This document shows, one piece after another, positions 1 to 18,900 of a stretch of DNA of 64,000 nt. The stretch is taken from the NCBI GenBank assembly GCA_032173965.1, contig CM063290.1, positions 8,643,501 to 8,707,500 of the forward strand, in the 5' to 3' direction. Numbering within the stretch: the stretch's first letter is position 1; every line of letters starts with the position of its first letter. The stretch comes from Sitta carolinensis (Eukaryota > Chordata > Aves > Passeriformes > Sittidae). Position numbers and translations under genes: made by a program. The notes under the pieces are model-generated. The model was not told where the DNA came from. It did not search any database and was given only the letters and a program-made list of their open reading frames with translations.

Positions 1-1005
1 TCAAGGGACACACAAGGATGCTGAATGGGCCTCACACACTGGAATGTGTCAGGCATGGGGGAAGGAAGGAGACCCTGAGCTGCCTAGCCCTGAGGACAAG
101 GCAGAAGACCCAACCTGATTCATTTGTCAAGGGGGACACCATGCCAGGTCACCCTACCAGTCCTGTGAGCAACAGGCAAGCTGCTGCCAGCTTCCCCAAG
201 TAGAGCCATAGCAGCCCCAAAGCAGAGATTGCGGGCACACCCACCCTGGAACCTCGAAGAGATACCCACAGCATGTCCCAGGGCTGTGCACAAAGGTGCA
301 GCAGCGTCCTGGCCCAAGCACAGGAGACAGCCACTGCCAGGGGCCACCTCCCTCCTCTGAGGGGCTGGCTGAGCCCTGAGGCAAGAGGGAGAGAGGCCGG
401 GCACGTACCTGGCTCAGGAGAAGCCCATCTCTGCCCTGGTTATGCTTTGCTGCTGTGCCGGGGCCAGGCCGGAGGCCTCGGCTCACATTTCTGTGTCTGC
501 TGGGCCTCCCGGGACCAACCAAGCCTAAATATAGTCACAGCCTGGGTGGCCACATGCAAGTAGGGGGAAGGAGGAGGGCTGCTCACATCACACTCCCCGA
601 GTACCAGGAGGGGCAGGCACAGTGCACCCTGGCTCAACTCCTGGGGAGCAGGAACTGAGGGGGGGGTCAGCAAGCACTGAACTGCTTACCACCTTGACAG
701 CAAGGTGAGGGGTAGCAGAGGATAAAGTCTGCCCCAGCCCTCTGCCAGCAGAGTTAAATATTAAACAGCTCCAATTTGGAAAGGGACAGGGGCAAGTGGA
801 CTGGTGCAAATGGACCAGTGGGACATGATGTGCTGCTGGGCAACAATCATGCCCCAAAACATCCTGCAATGGAGTCACTGAGTCAGCCACAGTGGGCTGT
901 GTTCAGCTCACTGATGAACAAAGGCCAGAGGCAGGGGAGCAAATCAACAGGGTAGTGCTGGGACTGAAAGAGCACTGAGGAACAAAGCAACCCCTCTGTC
1001 TGTAC

Positions 1006-3372
1006 CGTAAGTGCCGAACTCTGTGGGGCTGGCTCCAGGGTAAAAACTAGGGGCGCCAGGTTGGACCGGGTACTGTTGGGTCGGGACAACATATGTGGAG
1101 CGACCCTGCAATGGGAGAGAAGAAGAAAAGCCAGTTATGTCCCCTGCGGGGCACAGACATATCCCCAAAACACTGATGTAACCCCAAACCTTCCTGTGAA
1201 CTAGCTGGACACTGGGGAAGTGAGCAGGACACAGGCAGAGTAAATGCCAGGGCCTCAGGGAACTGCTAGGGAGGGGACCAGTACTGCTTGCCGCCTCTCT
1301 ACAGAGCCAGCAGCACCCTGCTCAAATCAGTGGGTGCTCAGATTCTCAAGACCCCTTCCACCCTCCCAAAAACAGACCTAGGCTCCAAGACCAGGCAACA
1401 CCTCCCACCAGTGCCCACCCCAACCCCCTCCCACAGAGGCCAAAGCATAGCTCTCACCTGTCCGGGGATGTAATAGGCTCCTTGGGAAGGTGTGTAGGAT
1501 ATCTGGGAGGGTATCATCATCACCTGGGAAGCAGCTGGATACACATGAGCAGGAGGGCCGGGCCGAGCCGTCGTGTTACTCTGCACGCGGGATGCACTGG
1601 CGGGAGGCTGTGCCCTGTTCTGGTAGAAATGCTTGGGAGAGATGGGGCACAGCATCAGCAGGAGCTCCAGCACCCTCATCTGCAACCACCAAACACGGCG
1701 GGAGACACCAGCCCCCCCCCACTCTGCCAGGATATAGCACCGCCTCAACAGCCCCCAAGGCCACCCCCCACCCCAGCACCATCCTGTCCCCACGCACCTG
1801 CGGGGCCGCCTGGGTCCACCCGACCCAGCTCATGCCCGGCGCGGCCCCGGCCGAGCCCTCCCGGGGCCGGCAGCTCCAGCGCCCGGGGCCGGCCTCGGCC
1901 GCACGCAGCTCGGCGGCGGCGGGTCCCGGCGTGCTCTGCACAGGCTCCCGGCGCTCGCGGTGGATGCTGGGACGTGTAGTCCCGCCATGCCGGAGCCGGA
2001 CAACATGTGGAGCTACCGAATCCCACCCCGGCCAATGCCGTTTATCCCGACCCAGCCTGTTTGCCGGGCAAGAGCAGCCCCAGGAGCGGCAGCTCCAGCC
2101 CAGCGACGAGTGGGCAAGGAAGGGTCCGCACACGCACCCCTGGGGCAAGGAAAAAGTGTTACCTGAAGAGACCTGAATCCTCCCTGTTAGCAAGCGCACG
2201 CATACAGAGGGAAAGGGGGAAAGAGAGAGACAGGAGTTACTGACACTGGGACAGGGATAGCAGAGGAAGGGACAAGAGGCCAGGGAGCCCATTGCCCTGT
2301 GCCCACATCCCAAATATACTGAGGTCTCCTGTTGGGACCTCCTAAGCAGCAGGGATGGATCTGGTGAGCTCCCAGACAGCACAGCCAAGGATGTCACCAG
2401 ATCTCTCCCCAGCAGCTCCTCCACACAAGAGGGCTGATGGAGGTCCAGAGCCTTGCACACCACTGCAGGGCCCTGGAAGACCAAGCAAAGCAGGGAGGAA
2501 GAGGAAGACAGGGAAGGGTACAGGCAGAAGCAACAGCCTGGGACAGAGTTAGCACAGGCACAGCCACATGCTGCAGGCTTCATGCAAGGAGGGAACTAGT
2601 GAGACACTCCAGAGAAACCTACCCGAAGTCGAGCAGGCATCCCGCACTTTCCCCAGACCAGCTTGTCCCCAGACTCCGGGGTCCCCTTATGCTCCCCAGC
2701 CCCTTCATGCCCAAGGTGGGTGTTTCTGTGCAGTGTCGGGAAAGGGTGTTCAGCATGCAGGGCAGGGGAAGCGGGTTAGTACCTGCTGGTGAATAGCCCG
2801 AGGCCCTGCTGGAAACTGAGAGAGGAGGAAAGGGAGGTTTGGGGCAGGGGAGGAAGGAGAGAAGAGCAGTCACTCCGTGGGCATCCTCGTTGGAGGTGCC
2901 TGCCCCCCCACCCCAGGGCCAGGAGGTCCTCAGGTGGCAGTCATGATCCAGATCATAGGCTCATTCCCCCTTCACAGGCACACACCAGCCCCAAGGGGCA
3001 CCACATTACTCCTGATACCCCTGAGTTCCATGGTAGTGTGGGCTACTCGGCCAGGAAGCAAAAAGCTGCTGGATACCCCTTATCACCCTCTCCAGCTCCA
3101 GGCAAAATCCTTACCTGGCGCGGCTGAGAAGGCGTATTCATTTGTGAGGTCGGTGCCGGGTTAAAAACCACAGGTGCCGTCTGACCAGGTGGGAATGTCG
3201 GCTGGAAGGAGGCAGGGAGGGAAAGAGATGGTACCACTGCCCCGGCACCAACTGGGGAGGCAAAGCTGGGTCCCCCAACCCTGCAGGGGACGGTTACCTG
3301 CGGCAGTCCGGGAGAAGGGGCAGGGTGCGGGGCAGTTGGGGCTCCTCCTGTGGGCTGTGGAGCTTTGTTCAT
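1006..3372 (-). CDS. EIF4G1: EIF4G1, N-terminal exons (partial; continues off left edge)
   Basis: Large scaffold subunit of the cap-binding complex eIF4F, which bridges eIF4E, eIF4A, eIF3 and PABP in cytoplasmic translation initiation. Four minus-strand coding exons are visible: 3298-3372 (starts MNKAPQPTG), 3115-3201 ([13 protein letters not shown], ends [10 protein letters not shown]), 1458-1631 ([10 protein letters not shown] through [11 protein letters not shown] to YYIPGQ) and 1006-1105 ([17 protein letters not shown] to EFGTYG). The first three junctions are phase 0 and the last ends in phase 1, with consensus GT/AG at each. Together they give about 145 residues of the Pro/Gln/Tyr-rich N-terminus that precedes the PABP-binding region. 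No MIF4G, MA3 or W2 domain lies in the window. The ATG at 3372 matches the known EIF4G1 start. Bases 1-1005 are intron. Identification is by recall of the family sequence and is very secure. Confidence 0.96.
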
Positions 3373-5831
3373 TTCATGGGGTTGTGCATAAGGATCCCCT
3401 CGCTATCTGCAGGAACCGGGACACTGGGCATAAGCTGGAGATGGCAGCACCCCAGGCATCTGTCCACGTCAGCCCTGAAATCTGCAAATCTGCAGCCCCA
3501 CAGCTTACCAGTGTAAAGCTGGGCACCAGCCATGCTCCAGAGACAGCATCCCACCATGGCACAGACCCCCAGCCACCCCTTTCTGCCCCACTGGGCCACA
3601 GGGAAGATCCGGTAGGCACTGCCAAATCACCCAGTTTGGGCAGGTCCTCACACCCTTCAGAACAGAGCCCCCCATCATGCCCCAAACCCAGCCATGCCCA
3701 CCAGCAGGACTAACCCACCCAAGGTGACCCCACAAAGCCCGTCTGGGCCCTACAAAAAAGTGGGCACCAGCGCCCATCATTTGCTGTCAGCACCTAGGCC
3801 ACCACTAATTCCGGGGGGCTGGGTGGGCCGGCGGCACCCCGGCGTCAGCCGTGCCCAGCTCCACCCCAGCTGACCTACTAAGCACGGCTTCCCCTGGCCG
3901 GCCAAACCTGTTCCTGCCGGTGGTGCCGGGTCCCCAGCATACACCACAAACGCCTACCAGGGAAGGCAGGGAGCAGCTCCCACGTCTCCCCGTGCCACCG
4001 ACACTCTTGCCCACTGCCCTGCCCTGGGGAGTCTGCAGCCCCAGCCACTGCCAACACGCAGGTGGCCCGGACACCCTCCCGGCTGTCCCAAGAAGGACTT
4101 GGCAGCCAGTGCTGCTCTCCCCGCCCCAGTGCAAAGGCCGCCGGGGCAGGAAGGAGAGGCGGTACCCCGCACACTGCCGGGGGTCCCCTGCACCCTATGG
4201 CACCTGGCAAGCCCATTGCCAGACAGATGCCCAAGGGAGCAGCCCTGGTGCCTCCTGTAATCTGACGCCTGGACGCGTCAGCACTGTCGGCCCCCGGCCC
4301 CGCTGCGGGCACTGCCAGGCACGTCCCATCAACACTGGGAAACGGGGCACCCCAATCTCCCCGGGGCTGCACCTTGGTATGGGGGTGCCACCCCATCACA
4401 GGGGCAGTACAACCCGAGCCACAACCACAGTGGAAACGGGCCCTCCCAGGGTTTCAGGAGGTGGCAAGGACTGGGTTGCACACCACAATGCTCCCTGGGC
4501 CCCTTCTCACTGGGGACCCAAGCACCTGGCAGAGACAGCTCGTACCTGAGCTAGCTTAGCTAGTTCTTGAGACAATCACCCAAAAGCAGAGGGGGAGGAT
4601 TGTCTCACAGGAGACAGGGACACCCGGGGACAGCCAGACCTGATCTTCTCTGCTAGACACAACCGGGAGCGAGCAGGATACTCACCCCCCCGCGGGAAAA
4701 ACCTGGGCCGGCTGAGCGGGCCTGCAGAGACCGTTCATCCGACTGACTAGGAGAGACAAGGGAGGGGGGAGACAGAGAGAGAGAGATCAGGCCGGGTCCC
4801 GCGGGGGGAGCCCAGCCCGGCCCGGCCCCAGCTTCGCACTGGCCCGGGTAGCCCAACAGGGCCGGGGAATGTGGGTTCCGTCCCGCGGGGACAACGGGAC
4901 ACCGCCGCGGCTGTTTGTAATCGGAGTCGCCGCCGCCTCTGCTGCGCCGGGAGCTGCCGGGCCGCGGCCTGCGCTGGGCCCGCCGACGGGGCGGAGGGTC
5001 CCTGCCCGGGAGGGTGTCCAGGAAGGCCCAGCTCAGTCCGAGTGAGGGGGAAGGGAGCAGCAGTTCGGGGAGGCGGGAACGCACGGGGGAGTGGGGAACA
5101 AGACGAGGATCACCGACGGCGGGGCTGGGACAGGCCGCGGCGGTGGCCCGAGAGCTGCCGGCCCCGGCCAGGCCCAAGCGCGGCCTCGCCTCCAGGCCGA
5201 GACGACGGCTAAACCGCCGGCTGCGGGCGGCTCCGTCCTGGGGCGGCGGCACCACCATCGCGGCGGCGGGAGGGCGCGGTGCGGTGCCCGGTGCGGCATC
5301 CGGCGGCCCCGCTCCCCCCCGCGGCGGCGGCGGCCTCTGCCAAGGACACGTGTCACTGCCGGCCGCAACCGCGGCCCCGCGGGCACCGGCGGCGGCACGG
5401 GAGGACGGGCGCGGCGAGGCGGGGGCGGCAGGGCTCGCAACACATGCGGCGGCGGCGGCGGCGCCGGGCCTAGGCGGGCGCGGCGCCGGGAGCACGTGTG
5501 CGGCGGTGGCGGCGGTGGCGGCGGGGCGCACCGGCCGGCACGTGGGCGCGGACCACCGCCGCCGCCGCCGAGGGATCACCGGGACGTGGGGACCATCGGG
5601 ACGACCGTGGCCCGGCACAGCAGCGGAGCGAAGCACGGGACAGGGCGTGGGAAGTGGGGTGGCGGCGGGGCGGCACCCACGTGGTGGCGGCAGCGGCGGC
5701 GGCGCGACAAGGCCCGGCGGAGCGAAGCCCGGGGAAGGGGGAGGGAATGGGGCGGCACGCGCGGCCCCGGTACCGGTGCCCCCCCCCCCCCCCCCCGCGG
5801 GGCGCGCGCCCGCCCCGCCCCCGCCCGTTAC
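3373..5831 (-). other. EIF4G1: EIF4G1 5'-UTR introns and possible noncoding exon
   Basis: There is no convincing protein-coding gene between the EIF4G1 start codon and its CpG island. Reading minus, a strong donor (GTGAGTATCC) follows a G-run at about 4686, so a noncoding 5' exon may end there. A second donor (GAAG then GTAACGG) lies at 5832/5831. Long open frames on both strands at 4650-6740 come from high GC and show no family resemblance. A run of 18 C lies at 5779-5796. Exon calls here are inference from splice signals only. Confidence 0.4.
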
Positions 5832-6090
5832 CTTCAGTCTCCTTCAGCGCGCGCGGCCCGACGCAGCCGCAGCGCAGCGCAGCACGACCATTTCCGGAGC
5901 CGCGCCGCGCGCAGGGGGCGGGGCCGCGGGGCCGCGCGCCCGCCGCCGCCGCGGGGGAGGGGCGTACGGGGCGGGGCCGCCACGCCCGGAGCCGCGCCGG
6001 GCCCCGCCCCCGCCAGCTCGTTGCGCCGCCGCCGCGTCCGCCCCGCCGCTGCCGTCACGCGGCGGGGCGAGGCCCGCGCGTCCCGGGGGA
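5832..6090 (-). promoter_or_regulatory. EIF4G1: EIF4G1 CpG-island promoter and probable first noncoding exon
   Basis: This is the core of a strong CpG island (roughly 4800-6180). On the minus strand a short stretch ending GGAGACTGAAG at 5832 is followed by a good donor, as expected for a 5'-UTR first exon. A CCGGAAATGG element (ETS-like) lies just upstream near 5890-5905. No TATA box is seen, which fits a housekeeping promoter. The transcription start is not determined. Confidence 0.5.
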
Positions 6091-6099
6091 GGCCGGGGC

Positions 6100-7155
6100 C
6101 CGCATGGCTACGCCCCATCCCGGCAGCCACGCCCGGCCGCCCGTTCCGCCGCCGCGCGCCCAGTGCGGGGTCACGAGGTGAGTGGGCGCACTTGGCACCG
6201 ACACCGTTCGGGTCGCACAATCACCCGGGGCCTGGCACTACTCGGGTCCCACAGCCGCCCAGGGACCGGCGCCAGCGGCACCCGCACCCATTCGGTGCTT
6301 GGCACCACCGGGACCCGGCCTCACCCAGGACCTCCCCCCACCCAGAACTTGACAGTGCCCTGGCGTGCACCCACCCGTGCTCCATCCCGCCTTGGCCCCA
6401 TCCATGGCCGCACTCTCGTGCACCTTCCTCGGACCAGTATCCACCCAGGGTCTGCTCTCACGCGAGACTTGCACCCATCCAGCACCCACCCCTCTCCCGG
6501 CCAGGAGCTGCATTTACCCCGAACCCACCCAGCACCTGACATCCACAGGGCCATGGCCCTGACCCTGTGCCCTGCAGGATGCAGCAGCTTACCCCTACCC
6601 TGCATCCATCCCACTCCCTTTGGGACTCAGCACCCCACTCCCACCAAGACACAGCCTCCCCTGTCCACCCAGCTGGGACAAAGCAGGGCATGGACGCTGT
6701 CAGTTTTGGAAACAGGGCAGGGCTTTCCTCTTCGCTAAAAATACTTACCATGTGGCTTCCATCCCCCCCCTCCCTGACCGCTTTTAACCCCAATGTCAGC
6801 TCTGGAGCAGCACCAAATTATGGCAGAGGCCAGTGCATCTGGAACTGCAGTTGAAAGCTCGGAGCTGCCAGCCAAGACCCCCTAGGAGGGCAGTCCCAGC
6901 CAGGGACAGGCCATGCTGGGCTAAAGGGGAGTTGCATACTCTGAGCACATGTCGCTGTGTCAGGCGTATACACAGGGCATAGCTAGATGTGGAAGTTTAG
7001 GAGCACCCATGGCACCCCACAACTGTGTTCACACCCTGCATCTTTGGGTGTGCACTATGCACAGCCTCCACAGGCTACAGGCACACACAAAAGGATGAGA
7101 GCCCAGCCCACAGTCCCAGCTCAAGGAGAGGATGGCAGCACTAGTCTCCGCATAG
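6100..7155. other. Intergenic, EIF4G1 promoter to PSMD2 3' end
   Basis: About 1 kb between the EIF4G1 promoter and the PSMD2 poly(A) signal. It holds degenerate CA/CCC-rich sequence (CACCCA-like words) and no ORF with recognisable homology on either strand. Confidence 0.5.
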
Positions 7156-7161
7156 TTTATT
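7156..7161 (-). terminator. PSMD2: PSMD2 poly(A) signal
   Basis: AATAAA on the minus strand, about 85 bases past the PSMD2 stop codon. This implies a short 3' UTR. Confidence 0.75.
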
Positions 7162-7245
7162 TCCTTGACTCTCATTAACAAAATCAAACTAGGTTTTTTC
7201 CCTCCCCTCCCAAACCACCTACCCACCCCCCAGCTTCCCCTTGAC

Positions 7246-14382
<7,137 letters not shown>

Positions 14383-14470
14383 GTTCGCCCTGCCGTGCTT
14401 CCGCCGTACCGCGCCTGCGCAGCGCCGTGACGGCACGGCCGCGCGCCGGGGGCGGGGCCAGGGCGGGGCG
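14383..14470 (-). promoter_or_regulatory. PSMD2: PSMD2 core promoter with NRF-1 (alpha-Pal) site
   Basis: Immediately upstream of the PSMD2 ATG lies GCGCCTGCGCA (14411-14421), an exact match to the palindromic NRF-1 site. It is followed by TGACGG and GGGGCGGGGC Sp1-type boxes. The region is CpG-rich and TATA-less. Confidence 0.55.
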
Positions 14471-14486
14471 GCCCGCGTGCGCGGGC

Positions 14487-14732
14487 ATCGGCACCGACCC
14501 TGACACCGGTACCGGCACTGACAGCGACACCGGCACCGACACTGAAACCGGCACCGACACTGATACCGCCACTGACACCAATACTGACATGGACACTGAC
14601 ACGGGCACCAACACTGATGCCAGCACCGGCCCTGGCACCAGCACTGACCCTGACACCGGTACCGGCACTGACACTGACACGCCAGTATTGACACCGGCAC
14701 TGACGCTGACACCGGCAGTGACACTGGCAGCT
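14487..14732. repeat. Degenerate hexamer minisatellite (GGCACY/GACACY)
   Basis: About 245 bp built almost wholly from six-base words of the type GGCACC, GACACT and GATACC. A longer motif around GACACCGGTACCGGCACTGA appears twice, 150 bp apart (about 14508 and 14658). It is open in one frame on plus as Asp-Thr/Gly-Thr repeats, which is a by-product of the repeat and not a gene. Confidence 0.75.
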
Positions 14733-15299
14733 GGAGACCCGGGTCTCCATCATCCTGGCATGGCCAACGCTGCCACCCGAGCTAGGCGACTGAAGCGGCA
14801 TTGCAGGCAGGCTTGCCGTGGTCCCCCCAGGTCACAGACACCCGTGGGCACCCTGGTGTGTGTTCACACAACCCCTCCTGCTCACACGCGCCGTGCTGCG
14901 TCCCTGGCTCCACAATCTGGGCAGGCGGCGCGGCCTCACCCCGTCCCGCCAGGCTCCCCGGGGAGCTCTTTCACCCCCTGTACAGCAGCAGCCCGGGCAC
15001 CGAGCGGGTGACCTGCGGTGAGCCCTGTCCCGGACAGGCGGTTACACAGGGCTGGGAACTATCAAGGCGAGATGTGAAGTGCACAGCCATGGCCTTCTCC
15101 TCGCTCACCGGCAATGCTCTGACCACGGCTGCACACCCCTGGGTGCATGTGCTGTGGAATGGGCCTAAGGGTGACATCGGGGTACTGCCCTTTAGGTACC
15201 GGGGATGGGGTGTCAGTGTGTGTGTGTGCATCCACCTGTGCGGGTGCTGCCCTGGGAGTGTGCCCGGGTACCGGAGCAGAGCGCTCTGCTGCGGCTGTG

Positions 15300-15520
15300 C
15301 ACCACCACTACCCGCTGCCGGCGCCAGTGCCGGTACCGTGCGGCGCTAGTGTTCCGCCCTGAGTGCTGAACAGGAGCCGGTCCTTGAGTCCCTGTGTGCG
15401 TGTGCCGGTGCCCGTTGCGGGAAGCCGGGTGTGAGCCCGAGTTCTGCTGCCCGTGCCGGTGTGGGCGCCGGTCCGAGTGCCGGTGTCGGTGAGGGAAGCT
15501 GCGGGTGCCTTTGCGGCTCA
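15300..15520. repeat. GTGCCG-type hexamer array
   Basis: Loose array of GTGCCGGT/GCGCCGGT words (for example at 15312-15345, 15398-15420 and 15450-15490). These are the reverse-complement type of the array at 14487-14732, so the two form an inverted pair across the PSMD2/ECE2 head-to-head region. Confidence 0.45.
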
Positions 15521-15960
15521 CCGTCGGCGCCTTTGCGGGCTCTCTGGGGGTGCAAGCGGCGGTGCCGGTGCAGATTCCAGCGCGGTGCCGGTGCGGAGCT
15601 CCTCCCGTGCGCACACGGCGGACACCGTGGTGCGGGGGCCAGGCCGAGTGGAGCTGAGCGGTGCGACCGGGCTCGGCACCGGGGTCCCCGCTCCAGCCCC
15701 TCCCGGGCCGCCGGCCCCCATCGCCCCCTCCCGGTGCCTGCGGTCCGCGCGCCGCTGGTCTCAGCCCCTGCGGCTCCATCCCTCCGGCGCGGCCCCATCT
15801 CCACCCGGCTCCATCCCTGCCCAGCCCCGGTGCCGGTCTTGGCGGCAGCGCAGCGCCCGGTGCGGGCCATGGCGGCGGCGGAGGCAGGCGGCGCTGCGGC
15901 GGCGGCGGGGGCCCGGCGCGGCCCGGGCGCGGAGCGGAGCTAGGCGGGAGGCGGCCCGGG

Positions 15961-18900
15961 ATGGCCAGGATGAACGTGGCCCTACAAGAGCTTGGACACG
16001 CCGTGAGTGCCCGGGGAAGCGGCGCGGCAGGGAGAGGAGCAAGAGGAGGGGGGGAAGAGAGGCACCAGCGAGGGGCTCGGCGAGGGGTACAGGAGCGGGT
16101 CGGGGCACAGGAGAGCCCGAGGGCTGGAGAACTCAAGGAGCTGGAAGGGCTTCGGGAACCGGAGGGAGGGAGGGAGGGAGGGAGGGAGGGTGGGCGGGGG
16201 GGACTCGTGGATTACAGGGGGAGGCGAGAGCCTTTGGGATGCAGGGGCTGCGTGGTGCCGGGGCTAAGGGAACTGAGAGGGACCCTGTCCCCCATGCTGG
16301 AGGAAGAAGGACCCCCTCCAAATCCCTGTCTGGGGTTGGACAGAGGGAACTAGAGTGTTTCAGACATGGCCCCACAAACCCCACTCCACCGAGGCATGAA
16401 ACGTACAGTAATGCTGCTCACAGGGTGACCTCCAAGACAGCACGTCTGGAGGGGGCAGGGGGCCCTGTTCCCACGGGTCTCGGCCCTACAGAGGGGTTAG
16501 GAGGATCCCCAGAAAGAGGCTCCTGCCTTGAGGATGCCACAGAAGATGCTGGAGAGGGGGTGCTGGCTATTGCCCAGGATGAAGGCCACCCAGGAGGGAA
16601 AAGGAATATGTTGAGGGGAGCTGGGGGTGGTGGGGAGAGGGCAGACTGGCCAAGCTCCTACAGGATGCTGAGCAATCCCTCCTAATGCCAATAACTTCCA
16701 CGAGCCCGACTCAGTGGGGGTCTCCTGCCAACTCCTGCCAATCCCACCCTCCTGCTGCAGCCCTTGGCAATGCCCCCTTCTCATCCCAGCAGTGTGGCAG
16801 TGGGCAGAACTGGGCATGAGCACTCGCTTTGCTTTCCCCCCTGCCCATCATCCATCCCACCCCAGCTCCTTCCCAGCCCACCACACCATCCCAGGAGGCA
16901 GCCCTGGGCATTCACTTTAGTCTGCAGCACAGGCTGGAGGGTGAGCTGCAACCCACCCAGGCATTAACTCTGAAGCCTAAGGATAGCTCACAACCAGCAG
17001 CATTGCTGATTCTCTTCTACTAAAATCTCCAGCATCTTCTTCTAGCTTATCCCCCCCTCCAATGCTGCTGGCTCAACTCCACCACCTCCCTCTTGGCTGA
17101 GTCCTCAGCAGCCCTCACGGCTGGATCTGTGCAAGCTGCCTTGTGAGGCCAGGAGTAAGGGCAACCCAGCCCTGCTGACTGGTACACACTGCAGTGCCCC
17201 TTCTCCCCTTGCATCCTGGTCACCCCTGGAGCCAGGATGGGGCAGGAAGCACTTCCAGATTTTTCAGACGGGTGCACATCTGCATGGAAAGTTCCAGTCA
17301 GGGGAGGAGGGGTGAGACAGCAGTACTAGGAAACCGTTGCTTGGTGACGGGGACCATGTCTCCGTGGCGATGTGTCACCTGTCGGCAGGGCTGATGCCAT
17401 GGCTATGCAGAGAGATGCTCCGGTGACGGCCCCCAAGCCCCTCATTAGCAGCTCTCCGCGTGATCTTCAGGGCCACACAGGGCTGGGGACAACCTCTGGG
17501 GGAGGCCTAGGCACACTGAGGGGGGTCAGGGGCTGCGTACTCACTGCGCAGGCACTGGGCCCTACCATAAGAGCTAGAGGGTGTGGCAGGGCGGGGAACA
17601 GCTACCCCCACGCCCCGTCCCAGCCCGCTCCCTCCCTTAGCAGATGCCCAACTACAAGCGTGCCACGCTGCAGGACGAGGAGGGGCCGGAGCCAGTAGGC
17701 GATGGCAGCGCCTCTCCCGACAGCGTGGAGGTGAGGTCTACCCCGGCTCCTCCATCCTTCCCCTCTCCATCCTCTCTAGCCCCTGTCCTCACCCTCCGGG
17801 GCCTGCCTGCAGCCAAGCGGGCAGTGGGAGCAGGGTTGGGAGCCAAGCCAGACCTGGATGTCCACAGGATTATGCTGGGAGTCAGCCAAAATGCGGCACA
17901 GAGTGTGCCTGGACAATCGTCCTTCCTTGTGGCTTGGGGAGGGACTGCCAGCCCCCACCACCGTCTTGCCAGGGCTGGTGGGAAGGGATGCCCTGGTCCC
18001 CACCTCTTCATGCAGCCATGTCAGGCACTGGGGAGTGGTGGGAAGGGGGGGGGGGGGGCAGTGATGTTCGGCCCCCCATGGTGCGATGGCAGGTCCTGCT
18101 CCTGCCCAGGTGGGGTTTCGGAAGGGGCCAGGCACGCTGCTGAGCCGCCTGGCCTCGCGCAGCCAGCTGGAGCTGGTGCTCTGCGCCGTCGCCATCTCGC
18201 TGGCCCTGCTGCTCAGCGTCGCCGTCATCACTCTGGCCATTCAGTACCGCAAAGGTAGGGAGATTTGGCAGTGGCATCCCCGTACCTGGGAGGACACGGG
18301 AGGATGAGGAGTGATGGGTCAGCCTAGGGTGCCTGCTCAAGGTGCTCTGCCCATCCTGGGGTACAGACAGGGCTTGGCCCCGCTTCGTGCCTCGGTTTCC
18401 CCCAGTACACTCGCCCAGCCCCAGGCATGCCTTCCCTGCCAGATCCCTCTCACAGCACGTGCCTGACGGATGCCTGTGTCCGGGTGGCCAGCAAGATCCT
18501 GGAGGCCCTGGATACAGAGATGGACCCATGCCAGGACTTCTACCAGTACTCGTGCGGAGGCTGGATTAAGAGGAACCCACTGCCCAATGGGCGCTCCAAG
18601 TGGAGCACCTTCAACAGCATCTGGGACCAGAATCAGGCCATCATGAAGCATCTCCTAGGTGGGCACCAAGGGGTCACAGAAACTCAGGGGGTGACCCCTG
18701 TGTCACTGGGGCTGACCCACAGCCTCCCGCAGAAAACGCCACCTTCAACTCCAGCAGCGAGGCAGAGCGGAAGACACAACGGTACTACCTGTCCTGCCTC
18801 AAGGAGCAGAGGATAGAGGAGCTGGGCTCCCAGCCCCTTATGGAGCTCATCGACAAGGTAGGCAGACCCCACACGTGAGCTGAGCTATCAGGGCTCAGGC

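Noticed and set aside
1..3297. C/D-box snoRNA (SNORD66 is hosted by EIF4G1 in mammals)
   Set aside because: No paired C-box and D-box with terminal stem found on minus in the introns present; the host intron probably lies off the left edge.
4653..6738. Several open frames of 130 to 574 codons on both strands over the EIF4G1 CpG island
   Set aside because: Arg/Pro/Gly/Ala-only composition dictated by GC content, overlapping on both strands, no family motif and no consistent splice use.
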